Shown here piece after piece: positions 1-13,600 of a stretch of DNA of 64,000 nt. Each line of letters begins with the position of its first letter. Within the stretch, counting starts at the first letter, position 1. Source of the stretch: Corythucha ciliata. Its lineage: Eukaryota > Arthropoda > Insecta > Hemiptera > Tingidae. The stretch spans positions 24,343,009 to 24,407,008 of the forward strand of contig CM075938.1 in the NCBI GenBank assembly GCA_038030265.1, in the 5' to 3' direction. The notes under the pieces were generated by a model. The model was not told where the DNA came from. It was given only the letters and a program-made list of their open reading frames with translations, and made no database searches. The translations under genes were made by a program, and so were the position numbers.

Positions 1-150
1 TTGTCCTCCCCTAGACATGAAAGCGAAGACAGTGGGGCAGATGCCCACCCCTAGATTCTATCGCAATGTACAAATCTGTCAGGGTGACCACACACCACAC
101 ACCGGGGGGTTATGTTACGTTGAAGCTCACTGAACAAATCCTTTCTCGAA
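1..150. other. Unassigned flank
   Basis: I see no coding or structured element in the first 150 bases. Confidence 0.4.
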
Positions 151-620
151 TTTCGCTCACTAAAAAAACAATTTCCAGGATTTTTGCTCCCTAAAAATAC
201 ATTTTTTTACAGATATGACTCAACTAAAAGGCAAATTTCTCATATCTAGCTTTAAAAACCTAATTTTGCTTTTCACTTCAAAACAACACGTTTGCAGGTC
301 TAGTTCACGGAAAAATTAATTTCGAGGGGATTAGCACATTCAAAACCCGATTTTGCGCATTTTGTCCTCAAAAGCCATTTTTGCGCGTTCGGCTTACTTG
401 AAAGCAATTGCTTAAATTCCTTTATCTAAAAAACACGGCGAAAGCCGAGAGTTTAAATGGCTGGAAAGTCAATTTTGCGAGGTTGCCTAATTCAACATTC
501 TAATTTTGCGGAATTTTCATACCAAATAGACCATTTCCGCATGTCTAACTGACTGAAATCCCAATTTTTTTCGGATTACGCTTCTCCGAAATCTCAAATC
601 GCCAGCTAAGTGATAAAATT
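150..620. repeat. Degenerate ~30-bp tandem array (type A)
   Basis: Imperfect units of about 30-36 bp repeat the theme 'gctcactaaaaaa-caattt-c-gg-ttt'. No two units are identical. A related array lies at 45340-45780. The short ORFs here are by-products of the repeat. Confidence 0.6.
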
Positions 621-659
621 AGTAGACTTATTCCAAGATCACAATCACAGTACCTACCT

Positions 660-2880
660 ACTACACCGCCATTTTTGTGCTAAAATCGACATTATAGCGC
701 TAAAACCTCGCAATTTATGCTGAAATCACCATTTGTATGCTAAAATCGCCAGCTTCGAAGTAAAATTTTTAGTTTTGTGGTAAAATCCTTTGATTAATTC
801 TAGGGTGAAATCGCCAGTTTGTAGTGAACAGGTCAGTTTTCTAATAGAAGCTTTAGGGTTTAGGGTAAACTCTTCAATTTTGAGTTTAAAAACGACAGTC
901 CAGGGATTTTCAACATTTTTGTCTCTCCACAATTTGTATTCTGTCACCAAATCGATTTTCGGTGGCGAAACGAATGTGACCCTCACATGAAAAGTTTATG
1001 AATATCACTCGTATCTCTTAATTGAAGAAATCCTGAGGATGACCTAAGTCAGGTCGAAAATCGATTCGGTGACAGAATGAAAATTTTGGAGAGACAAAAA
1101 TGTTGAAAATACCTCGATTGTTCGGCCTCCACGACAACATGACCAGAAATGAACAACTGTAAAAACGACAGTTATGAGGAAAAGTTGCCAGTTTTGTGGT
1201 AAAACCGCCAGTTTGGTAGTAAACATTTCATTTTGAGGGAAACCTGTTAAATTTTGTTCGCAAGTATTGTCTTGATATACCACGTGTTGCTTTAGCGTGA
1301 AATATTCAGTTTTGAAGGATTTCATCTCAAGAAGTGACGATTTTAGACCAGCACTACAGATTTCACGCCAAAGCCGGCAAGTTAAATCAAAACTGAAGAC
1401 TTCACTGCAATAATGGTGATTTAAACTTTTGTTAGTTTCTCCTCAAAATGAAAATTTTACCGCGAAACAGAAGTTTTTCAACCCAAAATTCAAGTTACAG
1501 CCGTAGAAGAACAATTACCAGAAAACTGAAGTTTTATCTACGAAACTGAAATTTTCACGCTAAAAAAAAGAACCTAATGGTTTTACCTCAAAACGTCAGA
1601 GTTTTCAAGACAGAATCGTCAGTTTTCGCGTAAAATAATGTGTTTGGGAAAAGCATTCTGTTTTGGGCAACATGTCAGTTTTGGTGTGAAATTGTTATTT
1701 TTGGAGTAAAATATCCAGTTTTAGGGTAAAATATTCACTTTATGGGTGGAATAACCACTAGTTACAGGGTAAAATCAGTCAGTTTAGGTTCGTAACGTGA
1801 GTTTTTGGGATAAAATCGTAAATTTTGAGGTTCAAACAGTAATTTTTCGGAAAAAATTGTCAGTTTTTGTAGTGAAATATTAGGAACAATACTTCAGGAT
1901 GGGAGTAAATCGTCATTTATAGAGTAAAATCTTCCTTTTTCGGTTGAATGATATAATAAACATATTCGGGGTGAAATATTCCATTTTGTGGTGAAACTAC
2001 GAAAGTTTTAAAATCGCCAGTTTTGTGGTGACGTCTTTTGGAGTAAACGTCAGCTTTGGCGCGAAATCGTCTGTTTTGGTGTTGACAACGGCTCATTATT
2101 GGAACAAATCGTCAGTATTGTGTTAGTAGAGGGAACAGAAGTTGCAAGTAATCGAATGAGAGAGCGCGAGCCGCGAGTTCATGTTCTTCTTGACGGGCTA
2201 TAACTCCCTGGGTTTTAATGGGCCAAAAGCTGGTCCAAAATGGGGGTTGAAAGGTTTCGAGATCATAGGGGTGTGGGGTGTCGATTTTCATGTAATTTCA
2301 AGCCAGATTTGACTACAATCATGAATAATAAACCCACGTGCGAAATTTGCGGCGTTTTTAGGTAATATTGCCAGTTTCTGTAGTGACATATTCGGAAGAA
2401 CACTTCGGGCTTGGAGTAAAATCGTCAGTTTTAGTGTAAAATGTCTAATTTTCTGGTTGAAAATAGTCAATTTTGTAGTAAAATAAACAGTTTCGGGTTA
2501 AATATTCATTTTTGAGGTAAAACCGCCAAACGTTTTGGGATAACGTTTTGGGAATATTTGAAGTGACATCTCTAGTTTTGGGGGTAACACGTCGGCTTTG
2601 GCGTGAAATCGTCTGTTTTGGTGTAATCATGTCTTATATTTGAATCGTCACTATTGAAGTAAAATCGTAATTATTGTGGTAAAATATTCAGTTTTGTGTT
2701 AAAATTGTCAGTTTTAGTGTCCAACGTGAGTTTTGGGGTTAAAATCGTTAAAAACTTAAGTTTTGCGGTAACTTTGGGTTTTTCGTGAAAGTATTTGTCT
2801 GTTTCGGAATAAAATACTCAGTTTCAAAGTAAAATCTTCAGTTTTGGGTTTAAAAATGTCAGTTTTAGGACCGAAAAAAC
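660..2880. repeat. Degenerate ~30-bp tandem array (type B)
   Basis: Dozens of units built on 'gtaaaatcgtcagttttg' recur every 27-37 bp, heavily diverged, with a unit occasionally inverted. The array is interrupted at about 2150-2335 by an unrelated dispersed repeat. No open frame crosses it with protein-like composition. Confidence 0.65.
2195..2335. repeat. Dispersed repeat, copy 1
   Basis: This segment (key words 'gggccaaaag', 'gggtgtggggtgtcgattttc') recurs at 36283-36420 in the same orientation with high identity. It has no coding potential and its family is unknown to me. Confidence 0.7.
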
Positions 2881-2925
2881 CTAAATAGAAGGCTACGACG
2901 ATAGTTTCCCAGCGGAAATGTTATA

Positions 2926-3134
2926 GCGTTTTCCATTCAATGCAATACACTCGTAGTATGGTGTAAGTTTTTCTACCCGTCCTCTCTGAATTGATTACGT
3001 TTCCCATTTGCACAAAATTCTGCAACGCGGCCATTAATTTCCACCCGTCTTCTCCAGTAACATATGATTTAATTAAGTGTGGGCGGGTGGAAATGAACTG
3101 CCCAAATGCAGAATTTGGTGCAAATGGGAAACGC
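2926..3134. repeat. MITE, 'gcgttttcc' family, two nested units
   Basis: Terminal 'gcgttttcc' and 'gggaaacgc' flanked by TA. An inner palindrome (about 2998-3134) has arms 'tttcccatttgcacaaaattctgc' (shortened) and the core 'ccacccgtcttctcc' around 'taacatatg'. The 5' part looks like a half copy of the same family into which the second copy inserted. Relatives lie at 7182, 10619 and 21177. Confidence 0.7.
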
Positions 3135-5206
3135 TATGAAACACATGTTCATGGAGATGACGCGGCACTATACTTGTGTAGTGTGACGAATGGAAATCGC
3201 TGTCAGTTTTTGACGGATTCTGACCCTTTTTGTGAAAATTCGGTTTCTGGGGAACAATTTGACGATTTCAAGCGCCTATATCTGAATATAGAAGTAGATG
3301 AACCACCAGTTCTCTCGCTGGGATCTTGGGTGCATCTGACTCTGACATCTTCTGCCCACCCCCAGACCAACGGGGAAGTGGAGTCATCCTCGCAGTAAAA
3401 AAATGCCTCCGTGTCATTTTTCGGAAGGATGCTAAAACTCCTTAATATCTTTGACAATATTGTTTACATTCACTCGTCTACAATGCCAGCCTCTTACCGG
3501 CCACCGGTATCTGCACTTTTTTGACTCGTTCTCAATTTTCCTGTTCAATGTACTAGTCGCTCTTCCTATGCGTAAAATCTACTTCATCGGGCAACATAGT
3601 AAAAACATTCTCATTATTTCTCGAATGCAATTTTCGGGCGTAACGTACTAAAACAATGCTTTTTGGAACAAAAAAAGCCTTATTCAATTCTTCGCCCTTC
3701 GAGCGGAACGAATCAGAATTGCTTAAGCGCGCTACAACATTTAAAGAGGAGAAAAAGAAACGATTGTTTTGCTTTTCAGAAGAAAAATAAATTGAGCTTC
3801 ACGAACTAGAAAATGGCGAAGGAGAGAGCGAGGGTGCCTGGTGCTTAAAAGGTGTAATTTCCCTCTTCGTGAAACAAAGGATTGAAGAGGGGGAGATTTG
3901 TAATTTATGTGAGCACATCATAAATAAATAATGAGTTTATTTTTGAAAAGTTGGTAGAATTTGTTTGTGAATGTAAAATCGCTCCGGCACGGTGGTAAAA
4001 ATGATGTCCGACTGTGAATGATTCACCTTCCGTAACACGCAGTTCAGCTCTTTAAAACTATTCTTTCCTCATTGCCGTTCCAGACGAACAAGGGAGGGTA
4101 CGAGGCCATAAATTGAAGTTTCGCAAGCGGTTTTCTTTACTCCTATACCGGCTACCACCGAGCAAACTGTCACATATCTCCTCGTTCATTTACTGCTCAT
4201 TTTTCGCCGCCCTTTGCCTAGGCCATCAAAACAAAAACTCTCTTTCTAAAGTCCTTCCGGCCTACTTGTTCAAGTTGGGCGACCAACGGGAACTCCTCTC
4301 GGAGTATCGTAATAGAGAGGCTTCACGTGTACGGAGAGAACAATAGCGAATGTTCTTGCATATACTTTTGAGCTTGATTGAATTCGATCTGTATTTGGAC
4401 CATCAGAGAATGATTGGAAGTAGGGAGGAACTTTATTTCCTCGAGCAAAACATCATTCGTCTTCATCTTGCAACCTGTTGTTTACGAACCGGATCTTTTC
4501 ATCGATTTAGTTCTATGCTCTGACCTTGATGTTTTTCCTTATTAAATTATGCGTTATTATTATTATTTGTTGTTTTTTTTTTGTCAGATTGTTCGACGAG
4601 TGACTCGCGTATGCGTGGAATTGTTTATGTTGAACTAACCGTAGGAATAAAAAAGCGATAAATTTGAATTATCCGTAAACAATTCCAACTGGATTACTTT
4701 GATGTTGGAATACAGGCGCTTGGCAATCGTTCAAACCCAAGGCGTGGGATCAATTGGCCCTGTGATTTAAGAATAGCAAAAGCTTGTGTAAATTGTGCCC
4801 CCAACAACGCGATTCTTTTTAGTTTTTTCCCGATCTCGATTCAATTACTTCGAATGTCCCCCCCCCCTTTTTTTTTGTCACTCCCATGTTTTCTGCTCCT
4901 GTCAAGTGATGAGATCCCAGGCTAGACTACCGGGAGACAACAATTTTCCGGAGCAAATGCAAAAGTAGGGGGTGGGGGGATCGTTACGGAGAAACTTGTT
5001 TTGTTCCTTTTTCTCCGTTACTTCCGTGCAACGAAAAAGACAATTCTTTAAATAAAAAAAAAGGTTATTAAGATGATATTATTCAAATTTTCGTATTTTT
5101 TTTACCAATCATTCTTACTTTTTTGTCAAGAATTTTCGTGCGATGGCAAAATATACAATATTTTAATAACGTACACTCAGTTCTAACGAGATTCTTTTAT
5201 TTACAG
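3135..5206. other. Region upstream of CD109; no gene recognised
   Basis: The CD109 exon with the start codon opens at a splice acceptor (AG at 5205-5206), so at least one 5' untranslated exon and the promoter must lie upstream, probably here. I could not identify that exon or a core promoter. Short ORFs at 2991-3398 and 4113-4346 have no recognisable domain. Confidence 0.4.
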
Positions 5207-5219
5207 ATTGGGCATCGCC

Positions 5220-5275
5220 ATGTTAATATTGGCTAGTTACTTCCTGTTGCTGTTGTACAACGTGTCAGCGGCTCC
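5220..5275 (+). CDS. CD109: CD109 exon 1: start codon and signal peptide
   Basis: ATG at 5220 opens a short hydrophobic leader (Leu-rich core, then small residues VSAAP), fitting a secretory signal peptide. The acceptor AG at 5205-5206 precedes it and the donor 'gtaagt' follows, leaving two bases of a split proline codon. Confidence 0.85.
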
Positions 5276-7643
5276 GTAAGTATCTTAGATTTACATATTT
5301 GTTTTAAATTGTACATGCAGTCGAATACGTGGTGGAAACACAGGGGGCTGGGTAATGTACACGAACAGTCCGACGAGATGGTGAGTAAGGTTCTATTTAA
5401 GTTGAAGATCTTTTGACCATAAACGGATCGTCAAGTCTCCTCGGCACGCGCCCTTGGGACGAATCTTTTTAGAGGACGAAAAAAAAAAAAAAAAAAAAAG
5501 CATTGAAAAATGAGGAAACCTTATTCCGTAGAGTTTTTATGATTTAGTTTTGCTTCAAAGAGACTGGCCTGAACTCAGCGAGTTTATCAGACACTGAGGC
5601 GTAAAACTTTCCCTTGTGGGTGAAAGTACACATTTACTCGGAAATACGGTTAAAAAGAGCACGGTGAATGTGTTTGTCTTAATTGGTAAAGGTGCCCCTC
5701 TCTCCATCATCCGTTATCCAAACGGATTTTGTAAATATTTCCATGAATTTAGTTTAACTTTTGTCTTCCGCATCGTTCCTTGAGCAAATCACACGTCTCT
5801 AGCCTACGTCATAAAGGTGAAGACCGCACCTTCGACTATAAATCGCACTGAAAATCATGAGCTAAGAACGAAAAAAAAAGCAATACGAGGATGAATCACC
5901 TTATTCTTCGGACGAGAAAATATATTGTTCCCAAAACAATAAGCGTTTAAATGATATGAATTATTCCCAACTTTAGACCAAAAAAAATTAACATTTTCTC
6001 TCGTTGTGGCTTGTTAAAAAAGAATAGAAAGAGACACTGGGGATTTCAACGCTCTAGTTGCTTGCGTCTCTTGTCCTACAACAAAAGTTCATTTGGGGAT
6101 TTCCTGGGGCCTCTGTGACGTTCAATGAAGACTCCTTGACGTCTTAAGTGTGCCTATGTTACTTTCGTTTTTCTTGCTCAACCAGGATATTTTGAACATG
6201 TTCCCTTCAGAATTTGCTAATGACCTAATTTCCATCAGTATTATTAGCAGTTACTTAGGGGGTTCCCACGAACTGATCTATGAAACAGCTTTAATATCCA
6301 CGGCAAGAATGAATTAGAGATGATAAAAAAACGTTTTGGAACATGATGATGTCATTTAATAGCGATTAGTATTTTCCTCTCGTGAGCTGCGCACTAAGTA
6401 TGTGATTCTGATTATTCTTTCTTCGTTGGTTTCTTCAATTTATGATAAGTTTTTATTACTTCTCTTCGGGTTTCTATAATTACGAAAAATTCTCTACTGC
6501 GCAGAAAACTTTATGAGGAAGGATTGTATTTTGAGAATGAAAACGTTGAACGCAATATCCAATACAGTTTTTGATTATTATTCAATTATTTTAACGATTT
6601 CGACCAATCTGGCGAGTGATTTAAGAGTGCCTAGTTTGTGAAAATTAGACAAAGTTTGAAGATTTGACAATGATGAGGCTTTTTCTCTCTAGTCTAAAAC
6701 AGGGGAAGCCGTCTACCACCGTCGCCAATTGCGTGACACGAAGTAATGTATACTTGCTTAATTGTTGTCAAAACTTGTGGGGGACTGTGCAAACGGCATC
6801 CAGCTCGAGCAGCTGTAGCACTGTCGACTTTTGGACTCGACGAACCCGAAAATCCCGGATGCCCAGGAATTCCAGCAATCGGGGGGCCGCCCCCCTAACA
6901 GCTAGTAAGAATTTCGATCCGAGCGCTAGTTAAGCAGGAACCGAGAAAATCGGATGAAACTACGAAACTAATGACCAGAGGGGCTATATTCTGAGTTGTC
7001 GGGAAGAAATGCCGCATGTGTGGTTGCTATGACGGGATAACGTTATTTATTATTCAGCGTTCTTGGATCCCGCCTGCTGCATTTTATCCCGACAATTCAG
7101 AATAGGCCCCCGTTTAAGAGGCGCTGGCAGCCACTCTGTTGCGTTTTGGGCTGGAACCGCATGGTTCGAGGTAGTCATATGGCGTTTTCCATTTACATAA
7201 AACTCGGCTCCAGATATGTTCATTTCCACTCGTGCTCTCTGAATTGAATCATAAATGTTAATTGAGAAGACGAGTGAAAGTGAATTGCTCTGGAGCAGAA
7301 TTTTATGATAAATGGAAAACTTAGTAGGTATGTGAACAAAGTATACGTAAAAGCGGACGAAGCCAGTTGTATGTAGTTCAATTCAAACCACACAGGAGTG
7401 TGCCCCATCTGTGAAGTGGCCGCTATGGTTTCGATAGATTTTTGATGATATGAACCTTGATGCTTTTTCTTTGCTACCGCTGTAATTCCGTCGAGTTCCA
7501 AAGAGTAGTAAAATGGAAAAATCACCGTTATCCGAAGCAGAACGCGCTTATTTATAGCAAACTAATTTAACGTTTTTCAAAGTTTACAACAGAAAATAAT
7601 CAAATGTCGTTTTTTAAACCACAGAGCAAGCATTGTGGAATTC

Positions 7644-7681
<38 letters not shown>

Positions 7682-10600
7682 AACAAATAAATGATTTGGC
7701 TGTGTTAAATATTTAGTGTTAGCTATTGTCTACTCTTCACCTTTTGAAAGCTACGTTCGTCCTCAATATGTCGTACTGTTCGAAAAAATGGGGTAAACAA
7801 GAAAAAGACAAATCTTTCGGCATATTCAAACGTTTTGTGGATTTGGGTTTTTTTAAACATTTCCACCAACGACCGAAATCTCCAGCTGCGAAAGTTTTAG
7901 AATTTATTTATATTTACCACAGCCTATCCAAGGTTGCTTCATAAAGCCATGTTAAGCCCACTCATAAGATCCGCCTTCGCGATTTCTTGAAGGGGGGCAA
8001 ACTTTATGTAATGCCTAAGAAATAATATATGCATATCAGCTCCCTCAGAGTTATTTTATTTTATTAAATTATTATTTTATGAAATTGAGTCAATCCTTTA
8101 GGTCACGGGTTTTAATTTTAGCTTTTAAATATTCTACCGGCAAATATTGACAAGGCAAAGGATGTAATTGAGTGAGTGTTTTTTTCATTACCTATTAAAC
8201 GTACAGGCAAATTGTCCCCGCATGAAAAAACATCCGACGGAAGTGAGAAACAAAATAGAAACGGTTTTAGAGGGAAAATTCCGTGATGTTTTCCCTACAT
8301 TTTGACGAAGTCGGAAATCATAATTAAAACTGGGTCTCAAGGATGAGACGGAAGTGAAGGTGGGGGGAGGCCACATATAGGATTGTTCCACAATATTTAA
8401 CACTTTAAAAGTTTCTCAAGTCCTCCCCCCGAGGGCTCTGTGACATGTTTAAGAGCTCGTTAAAAGAGAAAAAAATTATAGCGAGGAAGCTTTGAAGAAT
8501 GACATCACTCGCACTTTGAACTATTGTGCGGGTAGTCGTTTAAGGAAGGACATGGAAAGTGTGAGAAACTCAAAACAAACAGTCGAGTCGGGCGATATCA
8601 AACGCACTCGAGCAAAGTATTGCTGTTTGAAGTGTATAAGTATTTTCAAGCTGTTTTAAATAAATATTTCTTGAAAGGTCAACACTAGAAAGGGATTTTA
8701 CCCTCTTTTTCTAGGGGAAAGAAGAAAAGGCCAATGGTCCTCAAGTGTGCCCGTTTGAAGAGTCAAGTTCGCTTAAACTCTAAACACAACAGTCGTTTAG
8801 GATAACCCCTAGCCTGGCCATTTGTCTTCAGAATAGCAGTGACAAATGACAATTCCCCCTATGGTACTGAATATCGGTCAGTAATGGTAGAGAAGTCTTC
8901 AGGAGATCGATTTATCGTTTAAAAAAAAATTAATGCAGTCTATTAAGAGACCGAAATTTATCTGGGGAATGTGAATCTCTTGTAATTTCAAGTTGCCGGA
9001 CTAAAATTCACCGAGCTCTCATCGGATTGAGCTCATCCCACTGGGTTTCCCCATAATGATCGTCAATGATCGCTCATTATACTCTGGCTGGCAGGTATTA
9101 TATGCGAACTCTTTTTGAATTCCAAGCCATCGAGTTCTATTATCAGATAATTGATGAAGGTGTAGTGTATTCACTATTCTATCTTGTGCTTGTCATTGTT
9201 ACAACCTCCAATTACAGGAATATATGAATAGTGGAATTTGAAGCCCCCCACCCACCCACCCTCTCTGCTATTTCATTAAGCACGGAGTAGCTGTTTATTA
9301 TTCCATAGTTATATGAAACTTTTTCTATCCGTGTTGCTGTATAAATCAAGAATGTTAGCCTTGAAAGAGCGTAATGGTTGAAACTGCTGCTTCTCTTTTT
9401 TGGCGCGTCGGCATAATTTCGCGCCTTCTACGCGACGTATGCCCTACCTCTATTTAAACTTACTAGATACCATGATGAATTTGAGCCACACGATTAGTCA
9501 CAGCAGTGATATTTCGACAATCGACAAACTTAACTGTTGTGTACTTCTACAAGATCGGAGGCTTCAGTAAAGGTTCTCTAACGATAATACTGGTTGGAGG
9601 ACTTGGGATTTTTCCAGCCAAGTCGGAAGATCCTCCTAGCTAATATCACAGACAAGACGTTGAGTTGGTATTGTTACTAGGACATTTCCTACAAAACAGT
9701 ATACGAATATACCGAGAGCTTGCGACAGTCCCATTCAACCGGAAGAACATATCATATAGTCCTGAAAAGTGCCTCATTTGACAGGTTTTGTGGAGCTAAA
9801 TACGAATATGAGCGTCTATCGGTGTCTGTATGGGGCATTTGTCCTCGGTGGCCAGTTAAATAATTAAATTCCGTAAATTTGGAACATGAATTAGATGAAA
9901 GAACATAGTCTATATAACATGGCTCGTTCAGTAGGCTTTTGGAGCTGAATACGGATCTGAGTGACTGCATGCCAGGGGCGTTTGCCCTTAGTGGGCAGTC
10001 AAAATACTTGGGTCATGAATTAACCGGAAGAACTCAGTCGTGTAACTCGCCTCATTCGACAAGTATTTTAGAGCTGAATAGGAATATGTGCGTTTGCCGT
10101 CAACGGTAAATCCCCGAATTTGGGACATGAATCTAACCTTTGGAACATATTCATGAAAATGGTCTCATTCGATAGTTTTTTTTTTTGAAGCTGAATACGA
10201 ACACCGGCCATGGGCCTTCGAAAACTTGATTTGCTGCCAAGGGCAAACGCCCCTGGCAGTCGCCCACCGACGCTCATATTCGTATTCAGCTCCATAATGC
10301 CCGACAAATTACACAAGTCAAATGGTCAAGTTCATCCGGTTTATTCATGTCCCAAATTTAGAGAATTTGACTGCCTACTAAGGGTAAAAGCCCCTGACTG
10401 GCGCTCATATACGTATTTTGCTCCAAAAACCTGCCGAATGAGTCAAGTTACAAGATTATGTTCGGCTAATTAATATCACAAATTTAGGGAATTTGACTGG
10501 CCTCAATGAGAGCAAATGCCCCAAGCAGATGCTCCAAAAAACCTACTGAGTGAGTCAAGTTATTATAAGACTACGTTCTTTCGGCTTAATTCGTTTTCCA

Positions 10601-13600
10601 AATTTAGGAAATAGCAATAGCACATAAAATTCCGCTCTGGAGCCAAACATTTCCACCCGTCTTCTCCGTTACCATATGAAATACAGAGAAGACGGGTGGA
10701 AATGCTCGGCTTCAGAGCGGAATTTCATGCAAATGGAAAACGCTATAGGTAAGTGATTGTATAGGCTGATGCCACTTTTTCATAAAATTCGCAATTTCAC
10801 AGCTGTTTTTGCGTAATTTTAGAAAAATGACACATTTCAAAACTACCCAAAATTTGTAACCCCCAAAAATACAAACAAATTAATTGGGTTTAGAAGATCC
10901 TTTCTACTGACAATTATGGGATTACTCCCCCCTCACCGCACTACCCTCTTGTCAGAACTGTGAATTGGAGGGAGTGGGGAGGCTGAAAATAAATAAATAA
11001 ATATATAAATGTCGCAGGATTTTTGTCAAATCAGCCTTTTTCTAAAAATCCTAGCCTTTTTGTAAAACGCCGCCTTTTTGTAGAACAATATGTTTTTTCT
11101 CAATCAGACTGGATTATTTAGCCTTATTACAAATAGGCTGCAGTCCTTCAGGCTCATTATCCAAGTAGCCTGCGATTACAAAAAGCCTAACTTGTCTAGG
11201 CTCTTTGTAAAGAGGCTTTACTCATTTCGCCGTATTGTGTTTCACCCAGCCTACTAACTGATAACGAATCATTTGCGTGCCCAAACAAGTAGGTTAGAAG
11301 CTACCTTGACTGAAAGGACGATTTACGCCAAAGACAAGAAAGCTTTATAAATAACAAAAATCGTCATGGAAGGCTTCCATCGAGGACGCCTTGACATCAG
11401 GAGGAACGTTAATAAATACGGCTGCTCTACCCTAATAGTTCGAGAGCTGGCGACAGTCCTATTCAACTGGAAGAACATTTGTCCCATTTGATACGAGGAA
11501 TACGAATATGACCGTCTGCCTAGGCCATTTGCCCGCAGTGGCCAGTCAAATTCCCTAAATTTGGGACATGAAATTATCCGAAAGAACACAGTCTTGTAAC
11601 TTGTCTCATTCGTGATGTTTTTAGAAGCTTCTGCCTGGAGCATTCGCCCTCAATGGCCAGTTTCATCACTATGTTCTACCGGTTAGATTAATGTCCCAAA
11701 TTTGGAGAAACTGATGTGCTGCTGGAGCAGGCGCGTAGCCAGAATTGGGGGGGGGGGGTCCGATGTAGGTCCGGTGCGGCGAGGGGGGTATTTCCACTCT
11801 ATGCTTACTCTTTTCAGTTTTTAACTACATGTTATTATTATTATCATTACTATTATCACTATTGTGCGATATTATTCCAATGCGTGAGCGGAGAAATTGA
11901 AAATAAAAAGTCTCCTTCAGAACATGGGAAATAAATCTGAAATTTGGGGGGGGGGTCCGGATCCGGTGACCCCCCCCCCTGGCTACGCGCCTGGGCAGGC
12001 AAATGCCCCCGGATGCGGTCATTTTCGTATTCGACACCATAAAACTTACCGAATGAGGCAGTTACATGAGTAATTGTCATGGTTTATTCTCGGTCGACAT
12101 TTTTAAGGAATTTGACGGGCCTCTGAGGGCAAGTGCCCCTGGCAGAAGCTCATATTATTATTCAGTCAGAAAAAACCTAACGAATGGGAGAAGTTACAGG
12201 ACTACGTTTTTCCGGTTGAACGGGACTGTCGCCAGCTCTCGGTCAGCACAACACACTAATTTTGTCAGCGTTATTTTTCAGTATTGATTCATTTTGCATT
12301 TTTCTACAAAATGAGCGGTTTGATTCAGGAGGTGTTTTTTTTCTTTCTTCACAAAAAGGCTGTTAATAATTCAGCCTTATTGTAACAAGTACGTTAGGTT
12401 CGCAAAGATCCTGAAACCCCTCAGCCAATTTGTAATAAGGCTAAAATGGTCCAGGCTGATTGAGAAAAAACATATTTTTCTACAAAAAGGCGGCGTTTTA
12501 TAAAAAGGCTAGGATTTTTAGAAAAAGACTGATTCGACAAAAATCCTGCGACATAAATAAATAAATATAAATAAATAAATATGGCCGTGAGCTCACCTGG
12601 TAGTATAGGTTCTCTACTTTATACGTCCGACAATTAGTGAATTAATTGAGATTAGAAGACCCTTTTCTAGGGACAATAAATTATGGGATTACTCCAGTTG
12701 GTGAGAGCACCGTCCGCGAAACCAGGAGGTCGTAGGTTCAAATCCCACCTGGGGAGCATTTTTTTCTCGCAACTCAAAGAAAGTAAAAATTGGTAAGTAT
12801 TTAATTTCAAGATTAATTTCTTTATTTTCAGCCTCCTCACTCCCTCGAATTCACAGTTGTGACAAGGGTAGTGTGGTGAGGGGGGAGTAATCCCATAATT
12901 GTCCGAAAAAAGGGTCTTCTAAACTCAATTAATGCACTAATTGTCGGGCGCATAAAGAAAAAGTGAGACCTACATACGAATGTAAGCATCCCTAAATAGT
13001 CCAGGAGCTCGAAAAATACGGGTCATTTGATCGTGTCTGGCGCCTGCGCAGGACGTTTTTTTTATGGTCTAGGGCTTATTCTGATATCGCCAGACATTTT
13101 CCGTGGGACAGGGGCTCACAGCAGAGCTAGCTGTTGGCAAAAACACCTTTGGGATGCTTGAAAATGGCTGGCACCTGGCAAGTGTAAAAATTGGTTCATC
13201 GCAAACAATAAACTAGAAAACCACCATCGCCATTCAATTTCGAATGAAACCGTGGCCACTAGTAAGCCTCGAAATTTCAAATTTTTTCAAGCTCGCTCAC
13301 GGCGCTATCTACAATCAAATTGTATGGCGTTGTATGGTTTCCTAACGTACTGATCGTGGAAAACGACTTTTTACTCTCGCCAGTCGTTTTATAACCACCC
13401 AAAGGTGTGTTTGCCAACAGCTAGCTCTGTTTTGAGCCCCTTCAGTCCCACGGAAAATGTTTGGCTATCTCAGAAATGTCATCTCCTAGACCATAAAAAA
13501 CGTCCTGTGCAGGTGCACGATTAATTGATCCGGCTTTGCAGCTTCCCGAAAGTTTGTCTTGGTGACAATCGGCTCTCGTAAAAACCATGCATGAGCTCGA

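Larger units (their letters stand above)
10890..12930. mobile_element. Nested inverted-repeat element, about 2 kb
   Basis: The left arm (10890-11160) and right arm (about 12430-12560 plus 12830-12930) are inverted copies sharing 'gggattactcccccctcacc', 'gtcgcaggatttttgtc' and 'aaaggcggcgtttt'. The right arm is split by about 270 bp that contains a tRNA-like stretch. The centre carries the FB-like element 11442-12240, itself holding a hAT-like MITE. So three insertions are stacked. No protein-coding gene is recognisable. Confidence 0.6.

Noticed and set aside
790..990. ORFs on both strands at 726-990
   Set aside because: They arise from the degenerate type B array.
4113..4346. 77-codon ORF upstream of CD109 as an upstream exon
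   Set aside because: No splice donor in a fitting phase to the 5207 acceptor and no signal-peptide or domain features.
6664..6933. 89-codon ORF in intron 2
   Set aside because: Low-complexity Ser/Thr/Asn composition, no domain, and another frame through the same DNA looks equally good.
12685..12757. Functional tRNA gene
   Set aside because: D- and T-arm-like parts are present, but the acceptor stem does not pair and the anticodon stem is mismatched.
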